Source: Rhizomys pruinosus (lineage: Eukaryota > Chordata > Mammalia > Rodentia > Spalacidae). Taken from it: a stretch of DNA of 64,000 bases. The position numbers and the translations under genes are program-made. The notes under the pieces are model-generated. The model was not told where the DNA came from and ran no database searches. It saw only the letters and a list, made by a program, of their open reading frames with translations. Shown here in pieces: positions 47,208 through 58,712 of this stretch (its first letter is position 1; each line of letters begins with the position of its first letter). The stretch is from contig VZQC01008065.1 of NCBI GenBank assembly GCA_009823505.1, forward strand, positions 1,076,953 to 1,140,952, read 5' to 3'.

Positions 47208-47712
47208 GTGGATTTGACTTGTTTATAGTCTGATGTGAGCTCAAAGTGCTTCTTCATTTGGTTGAAGGACTCTTCCTCTAGGTTGGAATGTTTGCTATCT
47301 CTTCTGTTACTTTTTGCTCTGAGTCACTTTCTCTGTTTCCACCAGGATTGCAACAAGGGGGATGGGAGGGTGGCACTCGTTTTTGCACGCCCATTCCTGT
47401 CACCCCCAACATGAATATTGGGACTTATCTGATCCAGTCTGGAAGTTGGAGCAGCTCCAGAGACCCTGCACTTGAAGCAACGGGGCTCTGATGGTCTTGA
47501 CACTCTGCACCAGAAGTGACTGGGCTTGGATGGTTCTGGAACCTGCCCTACACTGGAAGTGATTGGGCTAGGATGGTCCTGAGACCCTGGGCTGAAAGCA
47601 ACAAAGCTCCAATGGTCTTGGAACCCTGTGCTGGAGATGCTAGGGCTGGGAAGATCCTGGAACCCGTTGGGAAGCCTGCCTATCACTCACCCTGCACTGG
47701 AAGCAAAGGATA
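47208..47712 (-). promoter_or_regulatory. L1 5' UTR with ~40-bp tandem monomers
   Basis: Upstream of ORF1, five or more degenerate units of 39-43 bp occur at 47,469-47,708. Recurring words are 'cactggaagtgattgggct' and 'ggatggtcctggaaccctg'. The block is GC-rich relative to the rest of the window. On the minus strand it is open for 120 codons (47,686-47,324) with a repeated 'FQDxxSP'-like pattern. Known mouse L1 promoters use ~200-bp monomers; this short unit is different. A promoter role is inferred from position. Confidence 0.65.
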
Positions 47713-47899
47713 AATGGATTTATTTCACTAAGATTTTTGATAGATATGCCAGTGTCTTATAGTTCAACTCAACTTGTTTTTGCTGATATTCTTGTTATAG
47801 AAAAATGTAATTATTTTAGGTAATGCAAAGAATTGTTTCACTTTTTAAATAAAGAGAGATAATAAATATTTTAGGTACTAAAATACCATGCGTTTGCTT
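47713..47899. other. Flanking AT-rich sequence
   Basis: Short stretch between two L1 elements; nothing recognised. Confidence 0.5.
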
Positions 47900-48092
47900 G
47901 TCAGTTGTAGTTTTTTTCTGTCTATGTATCATGCAATCAATGAAGAAAACTCACATATATCTCTTTAGACAACTCCCTTGACTCAATTTTTTAACTGGGC
48001 TATTTGTTTCACTTTATGCTTTTTTCTTTTTTGTTTTTTAGTTATTTGCATAGTCTAGATACTAACTCTCTGTAGGAGATATAGCTGGTAAA

Positions 48093-48094
48093 GT

Positions 48095-48139
<45 letters not shown>
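48093..48139. repeat. (TTTA)n microsatellite
   Basis: About 11 TTTA units within an old L1. Confidence 0.95.
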
Positions 48140-48567
48140 TTTCCATTATGTAAGCTACCTCTTCAGTCAAATGAGTGTCCTTTGTTGTACAGACGCTTTT
48201 AAGTTTCATCAGGTCACATTTGTCAATTGTTGGACTTAATACTTGTGCTATAGCAGTCTACTTCACAAAGTTCTTTCCTCCACCTCTAAATTCCTATGTA
48301 TTCCCTACCATCTTCTCTAGCTGATTCAGAGTAATCTATCTTATGCTGAGGTCCTTGTTCTATTTGCTGTTGGAATTTTTGCATGGTGAAGGATGAGGAT
48401 TTAGTTTCATTCTTATACCCATGCTTCTAATAAATTTAATCAGTACAATTAATTAAACATGTTGTCTTTTCTCCAGTATGTAATTCTAGTTCCTTTGACA
48501 AAAATTAGGTGTTTGTCGAAAATCAGCTTGGATTTGTCTGTTTTTAGTGCCAGTGCCAGGGTGTTTT

Positions 48568-48829
48568 TTGTTTGTTTGTTTTTTGGTTTTTTAAATTTTA
48601 TTTATTTGTATGTGTATCAATGTACTGTCTGCATGTAGGTTTGTGCACCTGTGCCATGCGATGCCACGGAGGTCAGAAGAGGGTCTCAGATTCCCCTTGA
48701 ACTGGAGTTCTCCTGGAATTGGAGTTACAGATGGTTCTCAGCCGCCATGTGGGTGCTGGGAATCGAACCTGCGTTGAGAGGTTAAGAGCAGTTGGTGCTC
48801 TTAACCGCTAGGCCATCTCTCCAGACCCA
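48568..48829 (-). mobile_element. B2 SINE, recent, nested in old L1
   Basis: Minus-strand B2 with CCAGGGTGTTTT flanks at 48,556-48,567 and 48,830-48,841 (perfect 12 bp). It shares the lineage-specific 'GAACTGGAG...GAATTGGAG' duplication at about 48,699-48,725. Confidence 0.95.
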
Positions 48830-49195
48830 CCAGGGTGTTTTATTATTATTATATCTATAGTATAATTTGAGATGAGGGATAGTAAATACTCCAGAATATT
48901 TGTGCTAGCTTATTTGTTTGTTTTGTGTGTGTATTTATATAGTTATGTGTATGTGTTTCCATAGGAAATTTGAGGGTTTTTTTTTTTCTATTTCTTTGAA
49001 GAATTGTACTGGAATTTTAATGGCTCTTCCATTGAATCTGTAAGTTGGTTTTGGTAGTATGAGCATTTTCACAGTATTCTTCCTATCAATCCATGTGTAT
49101 GAGAGGTCCTTCCATCCATCTTCTGGTATCTTCATTAATTTATTTCTTCAGTGTCTTAAAGCTTTTATTACACATGTCCAGAATAGAAAAATGTC

Positions 49196-49370
49196 CAGCA
49201 GTTGAGTACTTTCTTCTCTTCCAAAGGAACCAAGTTATATTCTCAACTACACATTAGGCAGATCACAAACATCTATAACTCTAGCTCCAAAGCATCCCAT
49301 ACCTTCTTCAGAACTCTGTGGACATTCCCACATATATGTGTATATATACACTCATGCACACATAAGTACA
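49196..49370 (+). mobile_element. B2/B3 SINE, 5'-truncated
   Basis: 'cttccaaaggaaccaagtta' through 'ctataactctagctccaaag' and a 'cacatatatgtgtatatata' tail follow the SINE body order. Confidence 0.65.
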
Positions 49371-49399
49371 AAATTAAAATAATAAAATCATAATTTAAA

Positions 49400-50236
49400 A
49401 AGTAGTTGATAAAACAAAGCGAACAACAATAAAAACTCTATCAAACCAAAAGAAAAATGTCAACATTACCTAACTAACTAAAAAATTACAAGGGGATTAT
49501 AGCCATTAAACTGTTCCACCCTTCCTCATGACTTAAAAACATGTAGTGGACTTCTCATATACCATTTTGAAAAGGGCACAGAAGCCATCTACAAAGAAGA
49601 CAAAAGGTTGAAGTAGAGGAAAGGAAAGTCCAGAGGACAAATTTTAAAAAGATTTCAGTAAATTAAAATATCAAAAGTGAAGCAAAGTCTTGGTTGCTGA
49701 AGATTCTTTTGGAAATGGAACTTGGAAAAGACATATTTATGAAGGAGTTAATGGTTGAGAGGAAAGATCAGGCTATCAATACACCAAAATGCAAATTTTC
49801 CTGATTGTGATAGTTGGCCATGAATGTAAAAAGCTAGGCTTTCCTACTCTTTCTCCTCCCAGAAAGCCCACCTCCCAACTTCTAGAAAACTAACTGTAAA
49901 ACATTCTATAGGCTTTCTTAAGATTTTGAAATCCAGTCCACAAAAAGCACAAGTAGAATGTGACATAAACAGAAGCCTCCACCCCATGTAGGGCAGAAGT
50001 AGCCACTGGCTGTAAGGAGAAGCTGGCCAATGCTAGAGAACAGCAGAAATGAAGCAGCAGTTAGTTAAGAGCCTGTCCAGGGAGGCAGGGTTGATGCATA
50101 AAAGGGACCTGGTCCATCCTCCTTTGTACCATTAGGCTGACCAGGAAAAACAAAGTTCGAAACTAAATACATTAACAGAGGACCATCACAGAGTTTTAAA
50201 CTCTGAGCAAAAATCTTTCAAAGTATAGGTCTGCAT
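49400..50236. other. Non-coding sequence
   Basis: AT-rich, no gene recognised. 49,960-50,110 is more GC-rich and purine-rich. Confidence 0.45.
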
Positions 50237-50680
50237 TGGTTTCTGTGATGCTCAATCTCACTTGTCAACTTCATGAGATCTAGGATATCCAGGAAACTGG
50301 GCTACGAGCATGCGTATGAGTTACTATCCTGATTAAGTTAGCTGAGTTTGGAGAGACCCACCCAGTCTCTATGATACTGTTCCCTGAATTGGGATTCTGG
50401 ACTTATCAAACTGAGAAAGAGAAGTGAATGGAGTGGAGATAGTCATCACTCTCTGTTCCTTGACTAGGAATGCAATGTGAACAGCCATCTCAAGCTCCTG
50501 GAGCCTTGACTCTTCACCATGATGGCCTATATCTTGTAAATGTGAACAAAAATCTACTGTCATTCTCAAGTTGCTTTGTTCGTGGTATTTTATCACAACT
50601 ACACACCTACGAAGCTGATCCTATGGTTGATATTCACACAATTATAGTCCTCCACAATAGAAGAGGGCAGATTATGCAGT
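50237..50680 (+). mobile_element. MaLR/MLT-type solo LTR, old
   Basis: Begins 'tgtgatgctcaatctcactt' followed by 'gtcaacttcatgagatctag'. It continues through 'gagacccacccagtctctat', 'gaatgcaatgtgaacagcca' and 'tcaccatgatggcctatatc', ending with 'ggtattttatcacaac'. The order matches a common rodent MaLR-like LTR. The overlapping frame on the minus strand is incidental. Confidence 0.6.
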
Positions 50681-50689
50681 GAAAAGAGT

Positions 50690-52175
50690 ACCCAAAATAC
50701 TATTGGGAAAAATAAGGCTACACATTGGAAGACAAAAGCATGTAAATGAGAAACAGTGAGACATTCCTATGTAAATCTTCTTAGGTTTCTCCTATGTACA
50801 GGAAAATACATTTGTCATCAAACTTCTTTTTTTTTTTCTTTTTTTCTTTTGCTACAGATACACTGTAAAATGCCATCAGACTTCTAAAAGCTTTCTATTA
50901 TACCAAGTATCAAAGATATTTTTTACAAAATTTTTGAGCAAAGAAAACTGCTCAGGGTTTTAGATTCATTTAAGTACATAAAGTACACAAGTATAAGTTT
51001 TAAGTATGTAATACTTTAAGCAATATTCTGCCCGTGGATCTTCCTGTAAAATGGATTAAAAAGTGAATTCATGGCAACCAAAATATCTGCAGAAACTGTG
51101 GCTTGTCTACTTTGCGGAGTTCAAGGAAATTGGAAAGGGCATGATGGAGTTTTATTATTTGCCTTGAGGCAGTACAAATCAATTCTCAGATTCTATTATT
51201 AAGGAGTTAGTCACATGGCCTTAGAACCCTGCAAAGAAGATAGACCCTATGTCTGCCTACAATTCTATTACTTTAGAAGAAATGGAAATAAATACTTCAT
51301 GAGCAGACAGCACACTGAGCCATGGAGAATGTATCAATTTTCCTTGTCATCTTTTCACTATTTGTTTACATTTTCCCAGTCCATGCTGTAATAGTTACAT
51401 GCAACTTGGAACAGCCTCTGCCTAGTAAACTTAATAGTTTGCCATTGATCATATTATTTGTTTGATAGATTATGTAAATCCTTAAAATGTAACCCCCTGA
51501 ATAGTGAACTTTTCATAGAATCATATGAAATTTTAAACCATATGCTCCTCCTCATTTTCAGATAGATTTTCAGTTACCCTTAAAAGAGACTTCATTTAAA
51601 AAAATTTTTAACTTGAAATTTTAAATAAATATGTTGTTAATTAATAGGAAATTATTTTAATGTTTTCTAATTGCAAAGGCTATATTTTAGTAGATTATCT
51701 AGAAAACATAAAATGTATATCATAATTCAGTTTTCTGGAATCATTATATATGGGAAACATAATGCTTGGTAAACAGAGTCTGTATGAAAAGCAAAAAGAA
51801 CATAAATTATATTTATATATTTAAACCAAAGGGACCTCATATTTTCTAATTCTCTATACAGAAGCATAAACTATTAATTACAGAAATGTACATTTAGAGT
51901 AATAATTTGCATTTCTTTTAGAAAGAATACTATATTTCTTATATAGCCTTCAAATATTTGAGTTGCTGCTTTTAAAATGATTTTTAAATCAATGTAATTA
52001 CTTACTAATCATACTTTTAATGATTTCCTCATGTGATGACATTTATAGAAAATGTCAAAAGTACTAATTTGTCTCAGGAAAATTAGTAACGTTTCTTAAT
52101 TGGCTATATATTCATCGTAATTCAGCCTTTTATGTTAATAAAAGAATATCATATAAATTATACTTTAGAAATTCA
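50690..52175. other. AT-rich non-coding sequence
   Basis: No gene or repeat recognised in about 1.5 kb. Confidence 0.5.
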
Positions 52176-52179
52176 AGTT

Positions 52180-52560
52180 GTTCCATAAGTAGACAAGAAA
52201 ATATTTTTCCTAAGCATAGCACTTAGGACAGCATCCACAAGAGCTGTACAGACAGACAAAAATCCAGCCTGTATGGTGGGAGGTGATATGGAAGCCCCAA
52301 TTCTAGCTGAGAACCTATTGGTGTTTGATGGATATTTGGGGAGGGAGAATCAATTTTCCTTAATGGTGTGTGGTCTAGTAGGTTGGCCAGACTCCAAGGA
52401 AGAGACCCACATCCAAGAGTACTTGGGAAACATAGATTAGACCAAATAAAAAAATTAAAGTCAAATAATCATAGGGGGCATAAATTTAAGGGTGGGTATT
52501 AATGTCCAGTGCAGAGTGATGGAGGGGGTTCTGATATGTTCAAAATACATTATATGAAAT
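52180..52560 (+). mobile_element. Old L1 (Lx-type) 3' UTR
   Basis: 'gatggatatttggggaggga' at 52,328, 'ccagactccaaggaagagac' at 52,388 and 'atagggggcataaatttaag' at about 52,472 recall the old rodent L1 3' UTR. Confidence 0.55.
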
Positions 52561-53073
52561 TCCTGAATAATCAACAATATTAAAAGAAGTAATGTAAGTA
52601 TGGTGACCTTAGTGTGTAGTGATCAAACTTTACTTCTACAAGTAAAACAGTAGATTTTTACAAGTAAAACAGTAGATATTCACTGTCCTAGTCACCTTGC
52701 AGCCCTATCAATATGTGACATGAAGATGCACTGACATGCAGAAATTAGGTTTTGGTGATATTTTGTATACTTGCTGTAAGTTCCAGTATTATACTTATAG
52801 CCAATGAAGTCAACCAAAAAATATCTAGGATTCTGATTATTCACAATTTGTGACTTGGTTATAAAAGAATCAAGTAATGACCAGAGATTCTGGAGTTCTC
52901 CTGGGCCTTACTAGCTTGGGTAAGAAAAGACAGGGAATGCCCTTGCTTTTAGTAAAAGTTTGTTCAGAAAACAGATTTCACAGCTCTAGTGTAAATGCCA
53001 AGAATACACCTCAGCCCTTCCATTCTACCAAAAAAAAAAAAAATTAAAGTGCAAATTTAGTTTAAAAGATGTG

Positions 53074-53156
53074 GTTTTCTAATCCATTCTCCCAGTCTAT
53101 GTCTTTTGATTGGGGAGTTTAGACCATTAGTATTTAAGGTTATTATTGAGAGATGT
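53074..53156 (-). mobile_element. Inverted 5' segment of L1 (twin-priming signature)
   Basis: Matches the start of L1 ORF2 in minus orientation ('gtcttttgattggggagttt' at 53,101). At about 53,157 the same element continues in plus orientation. The junction carries CTAATCCATT (53,077-53,086) and AATGGATTAG (53,157-53,166). Confidence 0.85.
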
Positions 53157-56100
53157 GAATGGATTAGGAAACAGAGTCTTTCTATATGCTGTCTACAAAA
53201 AACCCATCTCAAGCTAAAAGGCAGACACCACCTTAGAGTGAAAGGATAGAAGAAAAATGTCCTAAGTGAATGGTGCCAAGAAACAAGCTGGAGTGGCTAT
53301 TCTAATATCAGATAAAATAGATCTCAAAGTAAAACTAATCAGAAGAGACAAAGAGGTCCATTACATCCTTATCAAAGGAACAATTAGCTATGAGGACTTC
53401 ACAATCCTAAATGTCTATGTACCGAACTCTGGTGCACCTAACTTTATAAACACTAATCTGCAGGACCTCAAGACACAGATTAATCCTAACACACTAATAG
53501 TGGGAGACTTCAACACCCCACTGAGTCCCTTGGATAGATCAACTGAACAAAAAATAAACAGAGAGATATCAGAACTGAACAATACAATACACCAAATGGA
53601 CCTCACAGACATCTACAGAATATTCCACCCAAACACTAACAAATATATTTTCTGCTCAGCACCTCATAGAACATTCTCCAAAATCGGCCACATACTGGGG
53701 CATAAAAGAAATCTCAACAAATACAAAAGGATTGAAATTATTCTGTGCATTCTATCAGACCACAGTGTAATAAAGCTCAATATGAACACCAGAATAAGCA
53801 CAACTAGCTACAAGAGCAAATGGAGACTAAACAACACAATCCTGAATAATAAACACAATCCTGAATTATTTCACTCTTTATTTCAGGGAAGAAATAAAGA
53901 GTGAAATAAAAGTATTCTTGGAACTGAACAAACAAGACAATACAACACAACAAAACTTGTGGGATATTTTAAAAGCAGTCTTAAGAGAGAAATTTATAGC
54001 CCTAAATGCCCACATTAAAAAAAAAAAAAAACCAAAAGGGAACAAATAAACCATCTAACACTGTAGCTAAAAACACTTGAGAGACAACAACAAATGAACC
54101 CTAAACCCAACAAACAGGAAGAAATAACAGAAATCAGAGCAGAAATCAATGAAATAGAAACAAAGAAAACAATACACAGAATCAATGAATCCAAAAACTG
54201 GTTCTTTGAAAAGATAAAAAATATATATATATATATATATATATACAGAACTCTAGCCCAATTAATAAAAAAAAAAAAGAAGAAAGAAAGAGCAACCCCA
54301 AACCAATACTATTTGTGATGAAAGGGGAAACATCACAACAAAGTATACATCCAGAAAATCATATGGGGATACTTCAAAAACCTATACTCCACTAAATTTG
54401 AAAACCTAAGAGAAACGGATGAATATTTGTAATCCTGGGAACCAACAAATCTTAACAAAGAAGAGATTGACAGTTTAAACAGACCCATAGTATTTGAGGA
54501 AATTGAGGAGGTAATAAAAAACCTCCCAACGAAAAAAAACCCAGGCCCAGATGGATTCACAGCAGAATTCTGTAAAACATTTAAAGAGGTCCTACAACCA
54601 TTACCATTAAATCTGTTCTGAAGGATACAAACAGAGGGAATTCTCCTACTATGAAGCCAGCATCAACGTAAAACCAAAACCAGACAAAGATGCAGCCAAA
54701 AAAAAAAAATCTATAGACCCATCGCATTAATGATCATAGATGCAAAAATTCTCAACAAAATACTTGAAAATTGCATACAGACCCACATCAAAAACATCAT
54801 CCATCATGACCAAGTTGTATTCATACCAGAAATGCAGGGATGGATCAACATACATAAATCAATAAATATCATAAAACACATAAATGGACTGAAAGGAAAA
54901 AAAAAAAAAAACGCATGATCATCTCAATTGATACAGAAAAAGCCTTTGACAAGACCCACCATCCCTTCATGCTTAAAGTCCTAGAGGGAATCATACTGAA
55001 GGGAACATTCTTCAACATGATCAAGCCATATATAGCAAACCCACTGCAAACATCATCCTAAATGGAGAAAAATTGGAAACATTTCCCTTAAAGGTAGGAA
55101 CCCAGCAAGGCTGCCCCTTATTGCTACTCGCTTGAAACACTTGCTAGGACAATAAGAAAAGAGAAGGAAATTAAAGGAGTACTAATTGGAAAAGAAGAAC
55201 TTAAGCCATCCCTTTTTGCAGATGATATGACAGTTTACATAAGGGACACTAAAAACCACCAGAAAACTTCTAGAAATGATTAAGAGTTTCAGTAAAGTGG
55301 CAGTAAACAAAAGTAACCTAAAAAAATCAGTAGCCTCTCTTTACACCAGCAATAAACAAGTGGAGAAGGAATATAAGACACCTCCCACTCACAATAGCCT
55401 CAAAAATAATAAGATACCTGGGAACAAACCTAAGAAAAGATACCAAAGACCTCTACAACAAAAATTTTAAACTCCTAAAGAAGGAGATTGAAAATGACAT
55501 CAAAAGATGGAAAGATCTCCCATGTTCATGTATTGGAAAAATTAATAGAAAATTGTCCATTCTACACAAATTGTTATGCATATTCAATGCAATCCCAATC
55601 AAAATCTCCATGAGATATTTCATGGACTTGGAAAAAAAAATCCTTAAATTCATATGGAAAAAATGAAAGACCCTGAATGGCTAAATCAACCCTGAGTGAA
55701 AAATGCAAGGGGGGATTGCTCTATCAGACTTTAAACTATATTACAGGGCCATAGTCATAAAGACAGCCTGGTACTAGCACAAAAACAGACCCGTTGACCA
55801 ATGGAACAAAATTGAAGTTCCAAACTTGAGCTCATACAATTTCAGCCACCTCATATTTGACAAAGGGGCAAAAAGCCTCAATAGAGGAAGTATAGCATCT
55901 TCAGCAAATGGTGCTGGCAAAACTGGATCACTATTTGTAGAAGAACAAAATTACATTCCTACCTCTCACCCTGTACAAAAATTAACTCCAAGTGGATCAA
56001 AGATCTCCACATAAAACCCAAAACCCTGAAGGTGATTGAAGAAAAAGTTGGCAACACCCTACAAAAGACATAGGCATAGGAAAAGACTTTCTAAATCAGA

Positions 56101-56602
56101 CAGCAACTACACACACAAGGTCAACAGCTGACAAATGGGATCTCATCAAACTCAAAAGCTCTGTACAATGAAAGAAACAATCAAGGACCTGAAGTGAAAA
56201 CTCACAGAGTGGGAGGAAATCTTCACCAGTGATTCATCTGACAGAGCATTAACTTCAAGTATGTATAGACTACTCATAAAACGAAGAAGTAATAAAACCA
56301 AATGACCTACTCAAAAGACGAGTAAAGAGCTGAATAGAGACTTCACCAGTGAGGAAATAAAGATGGCTGAGAAGCATCTTTAAAAGTGTTGGACATCATT
56401 AATGATTAAGGAAATGGAAATTAAAACCACTCTCAAGTATCATCTCACTCCAATATGACTGGGTAAATTCAAGAACACAGAAGACACCAAATGCTGGAGA
56501 GCTTGTGGGGAAGGGGAACACTCATCCACTGCTGATGGGAATGTAAACTTGCACAACCATTATAGAAAGCAGTGTGAAGGACCCTTAAAAGACTCAAAAT
56601 GA
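53157..56602 (+). pseudogene. ORF2: L1 ORF2, 5'-inverted, degenerate
   Basis: Plus-strand endonuclease-reverse transcriptase remnant. A 212-codon open piece (53,266-53,904) covers the endonuclease. GDFN is retained at 53,503-53,514 and SDHS near the end, but the conserved Asp of 'KIDHI' is Gly (GGC at 53,686). The piece ends in a snap-back hairpin. The reverse transcriptase follows in broken frames, with FADD ([10 protein letters not shown]) at about 55,207-55,240. Further damage: A-runs, a (TA)n at 54,221-54,245 and many frameshifts. It stops at a B1 at 56,604 without reaching the 3' UTR. Confidence 0.9.
53866..53909. other. Perfect 19-bp inverted repeat with 6-nt loop
   Basis: TTATTTCACTCTTTATTTC, loop AGGGAA, GAAATAAAGAGTGAAATAA. 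The right half is the normal L1 sequence; the left half is extra. Confidence 0.93.
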
Positions 56603-56603
56603 A

Positions 56604-56762
56604 GCCGGGCGTGATGGTGCACACCTTTAATCCTAGCACTTGGGAGGCAGATGCAGGCAGATCTTTATGAGTTCAAGGCCAGCCTGGTCTACAGAGTGAG
56701 TTCCAGGACAGCTGAGGCTACAGGGAGACCCTGTCTCAAAAAGACCAAAAAAAAAAAAAAAA
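56604..56762 (+). mobile_element. B1 SINE, near consensus
   Basis: Starts GCCGGGCGTGATGGTGCAC and ends with 'gaccctgtctcaaaaagacc' and an A-run. CTCAAAAT occurs on both sides (56,593-56,600 and 56,764-56,771). Confidence 0.95.
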
Positions 56763-56807
56763 CCTCAAAATAATAATAAATAAAATATTTTTTAAATGTC
56801 AAGAAGA

Positions 56808-56955
56808 GCAGGAAGTGGTGGTATCCACCTTTTAATTCCAGTGCTCAGGAGGCAGAGTCAGGCAGATCTTTGTGAGTTTGAGGCCAGCCTGATCTACATA
56901 TCAAGTTCCAGGCCAGCTAGGGCTACAAAAAGAGACTGTCTCAAAAAAAGTGAAG
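56808..56955 (+). mobile_element. B1 SINE
   Basis: Second B1 46 bp downstream, same orientation, more diverged ('gcaggaagtggtggtatcca'). Confidence 0.9.
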
Positions 56956-57429
56956 AGACATGTAGGCTATACAAGGAATGCTTGACCTGCTCAAAAGGAC
57001 CTGGAATCTGGATTTAGGGGCCCTGCCTTGCTGTGCAGTCCTTCTTTGGAATGCTAAAGCAATGCATGTGATGAGAGGAGGGCAATGCCAGGGCTAACCT
57101 CTGTGTCCCTGGGCCATACCCACTGAGTGGGTGGTCACCTCTTATCCTTAGGGGGACACATAGGAGGGGGGGCGACAGGGACAGGATATTGACTTCATTT
57201 CCTTCTGACCTGCACTTCCTCAATGGAAAAAGCAGGCTGAGCAAAGTTTTCATTGAATTGGTAGCCCTTTGGAAATTTATAGCCAACTCCCAGTAATCAG
57301 CACCACTAAGAGGCCAGCAATAGGGCCTGCAATTAAAGAGAAATAGCAATGTTGGCCGTTCAATTTGTTTGTTTTAAAATGGCAAAATTCCCTTTGTAAC
57401 ACTGAATCAATGAAGGTTCAGCTAGAAAG
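56956..57429. other. Apparently unique sequence, higher GC
   Basis: No repeat recognised. The minus-strand 111-residue frame (57,349-57,014) has no domain I know and no homologous support. Confidence 0.4.
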
Positions 57430-57810
57430 AGCTGCTCTCCCCTCCAACCCTTCTGCTCAGAACGATTCTTTCACCTGTCCCTACCTCTATCCTCTGCAAT
57501 TCAGAAGTCTTAACTCCTGCCTCCCTCAAATCCTACTTCCCAAGAAGAAACTTTCCAATTCAGTTCATCTGTTATTTCCCCTTCTATATTCCCTCTGGCA
57601 CTGGGTACAGCTCCTTTCAAAGTCAGCTATTTCTACTCGTGACGCCCTTTTCCCTCTCCCTTCAGACTAAACGCTTCCAGAAGGCAGGCTGCATTGTTTT
57701 GTCTGTTTCAGAAGGTCCTGGTCCTCAGTACTGTGCCTGGCACAGTGGACACCTACCCAAAGCTTCGTTTGTGGTTGCTCAATGAACTTTGCCTACCTTT
57801 CGTCCTAGGT
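57430..57810 (+). mobile_element. L2 LINE 3' end remnant
   Basis: Pyrimidine-rich part followed by 'cttccagaaggcaggctgca', 'agtactgtgcctggcacag' and 'ggttgctcaatgaacttt'. This is the characteristic order of the ancient mammalian L2 3' end (…gggcaggg…cagtgcctggcacat…ctcaataaat). It implies old, unrearranged mammalian sequence. Confidence 0.75.
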
Positions 57811-57877
57811 CCCAGTAGACTTGAGAGGAACGCTAACATCAGGGAGATTCCAGATTCCAAGGGTCCCGAAGAGCAAC

Positions 57878-58712
57878 NNNNNNNNNNNNNNNNNNNNNNN
57901 NNNNNNNNNNNNNNNNNNNNNNNNNNNNNNNNNNNNNNNNNNNNNNNNNNNNNNNNNNNNNNNNNNNNNNNNNNNNNNNNNNNNNNNNNNNNNNNNNNNN
58001 NNNNNNNNNNNNNNNNNNNNNNNNNNNNNNNNNNNNNNNNNNNNNNNNNNNNNNNNNNNNNNNNNNNNNNNNNNNNNNNNNNNNNNNNNNNNNNNNNNNN
58101 NNNNNNNNNNNNNNNNNNNNNNNNNNNNNNNNNNNNNNNNNNNNNNNNNNNNNNNNNNNNNNNNNNNNNNNNNNNNNNNNNNNNNNNNNNNNNNNNNNNN
58201 NNNNNNNNNNNNNNNNNNNNNNNNNNNNNNNNNNNNNNNNNNNNNNNNNNNNNNNNNNNNNNNNNNNNNNNNNNNNNNNNNNNNNNNNNNNNNNNNNNNN
58301 NNNNNNNNNNNNNNNNNNNNNNNNNNNNNNNNNNNNNNNNNNNNNNNNNNNNNNNNNNNNNNNNNNNNNNNNNNNNNNNNNNNNNNNNNNNNNNNNNNNN
58401 NNNNNNNNNNNNNNNNNNNNNNNNNNNNNNNNNNNNNNNNNNNNNNNNNNNNNNNNNNNNNNNNNNNNNNNNNNNNNNNNNNNNNNNNNNNNNNNNNNNN
58501 NNNNNNNNNNNNNNNNNNNNNNNNNNNNNNNNNNNNNNNNNNNNNNNNNNNNNNNNNNNNNNNNNNNNNNNNNNNNNNNNNNNNNNNNNNNNNNNNNNNN
58601 NNNNNNNNNNNNNNNNNNNNNNNNNNNNNNNNNNNNNNNNNNNNNNNNNNNNNNNNNNNNNNNNNNNNNNNNNNNNNNNNNNNNNNNNNNNNNNNNNNNN
58701 NNNNNNNNNNNN
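57878..58712. other. Assembly gap, 835 N
   Basis: A run of Ns. Any long open frame across it is an artefact. It lies between the L2/unique sequence and an L1 RT fragment, so the missing part probably contains the L1 5' portion. Confidence 0.99.

Larger units (their letters stand above)
41672..47712 (-). mobile_element. L1: Near full-length L1, inactivated
   Basis: An autonomous non-LTR retrotransposon of about 6 kb on the minus strand. In transcriptional order: 5' UTR with ~40-bp monomers (47,712-47,208), ORF1 remnant (47,207-46,142), ORF2 remnant (46,125-about 42,470), and a 3' UTR with an internal duplication (42,480-41,672). The total length and order match a complete rodent L1. Both ORFs carry stops and frameshifts, so it cannot be autonomous. 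The head sits close to plain sequence at 47,712. The tail complement at 41,672-41,690 is 'aaaatattttattgagga'. An obvious target-site duplication was not found. Confidence 0.93.
47900..49180 (-). mobile_element. Old L1 ORF2 fragment hosting a B2
   Basis: Minus-strand ORF2 matching the order of 43,000-43,930 but far more diverged ('SWIDRKNTVKMLILPKPTYR' at about 49,090-49,030). Interrupted by (TTTA)n at 48,093-48,139 and by the B2 at 48,568-48,829. Confidence 0.8.

Noticed and set aside
57014..57349. 111-residue minus-strand frame in GC-richer unique sequence
   Set aside because: Composition alone does not support coding. No splice signals or known motif are visible, so it is listed as unassigned sequence.
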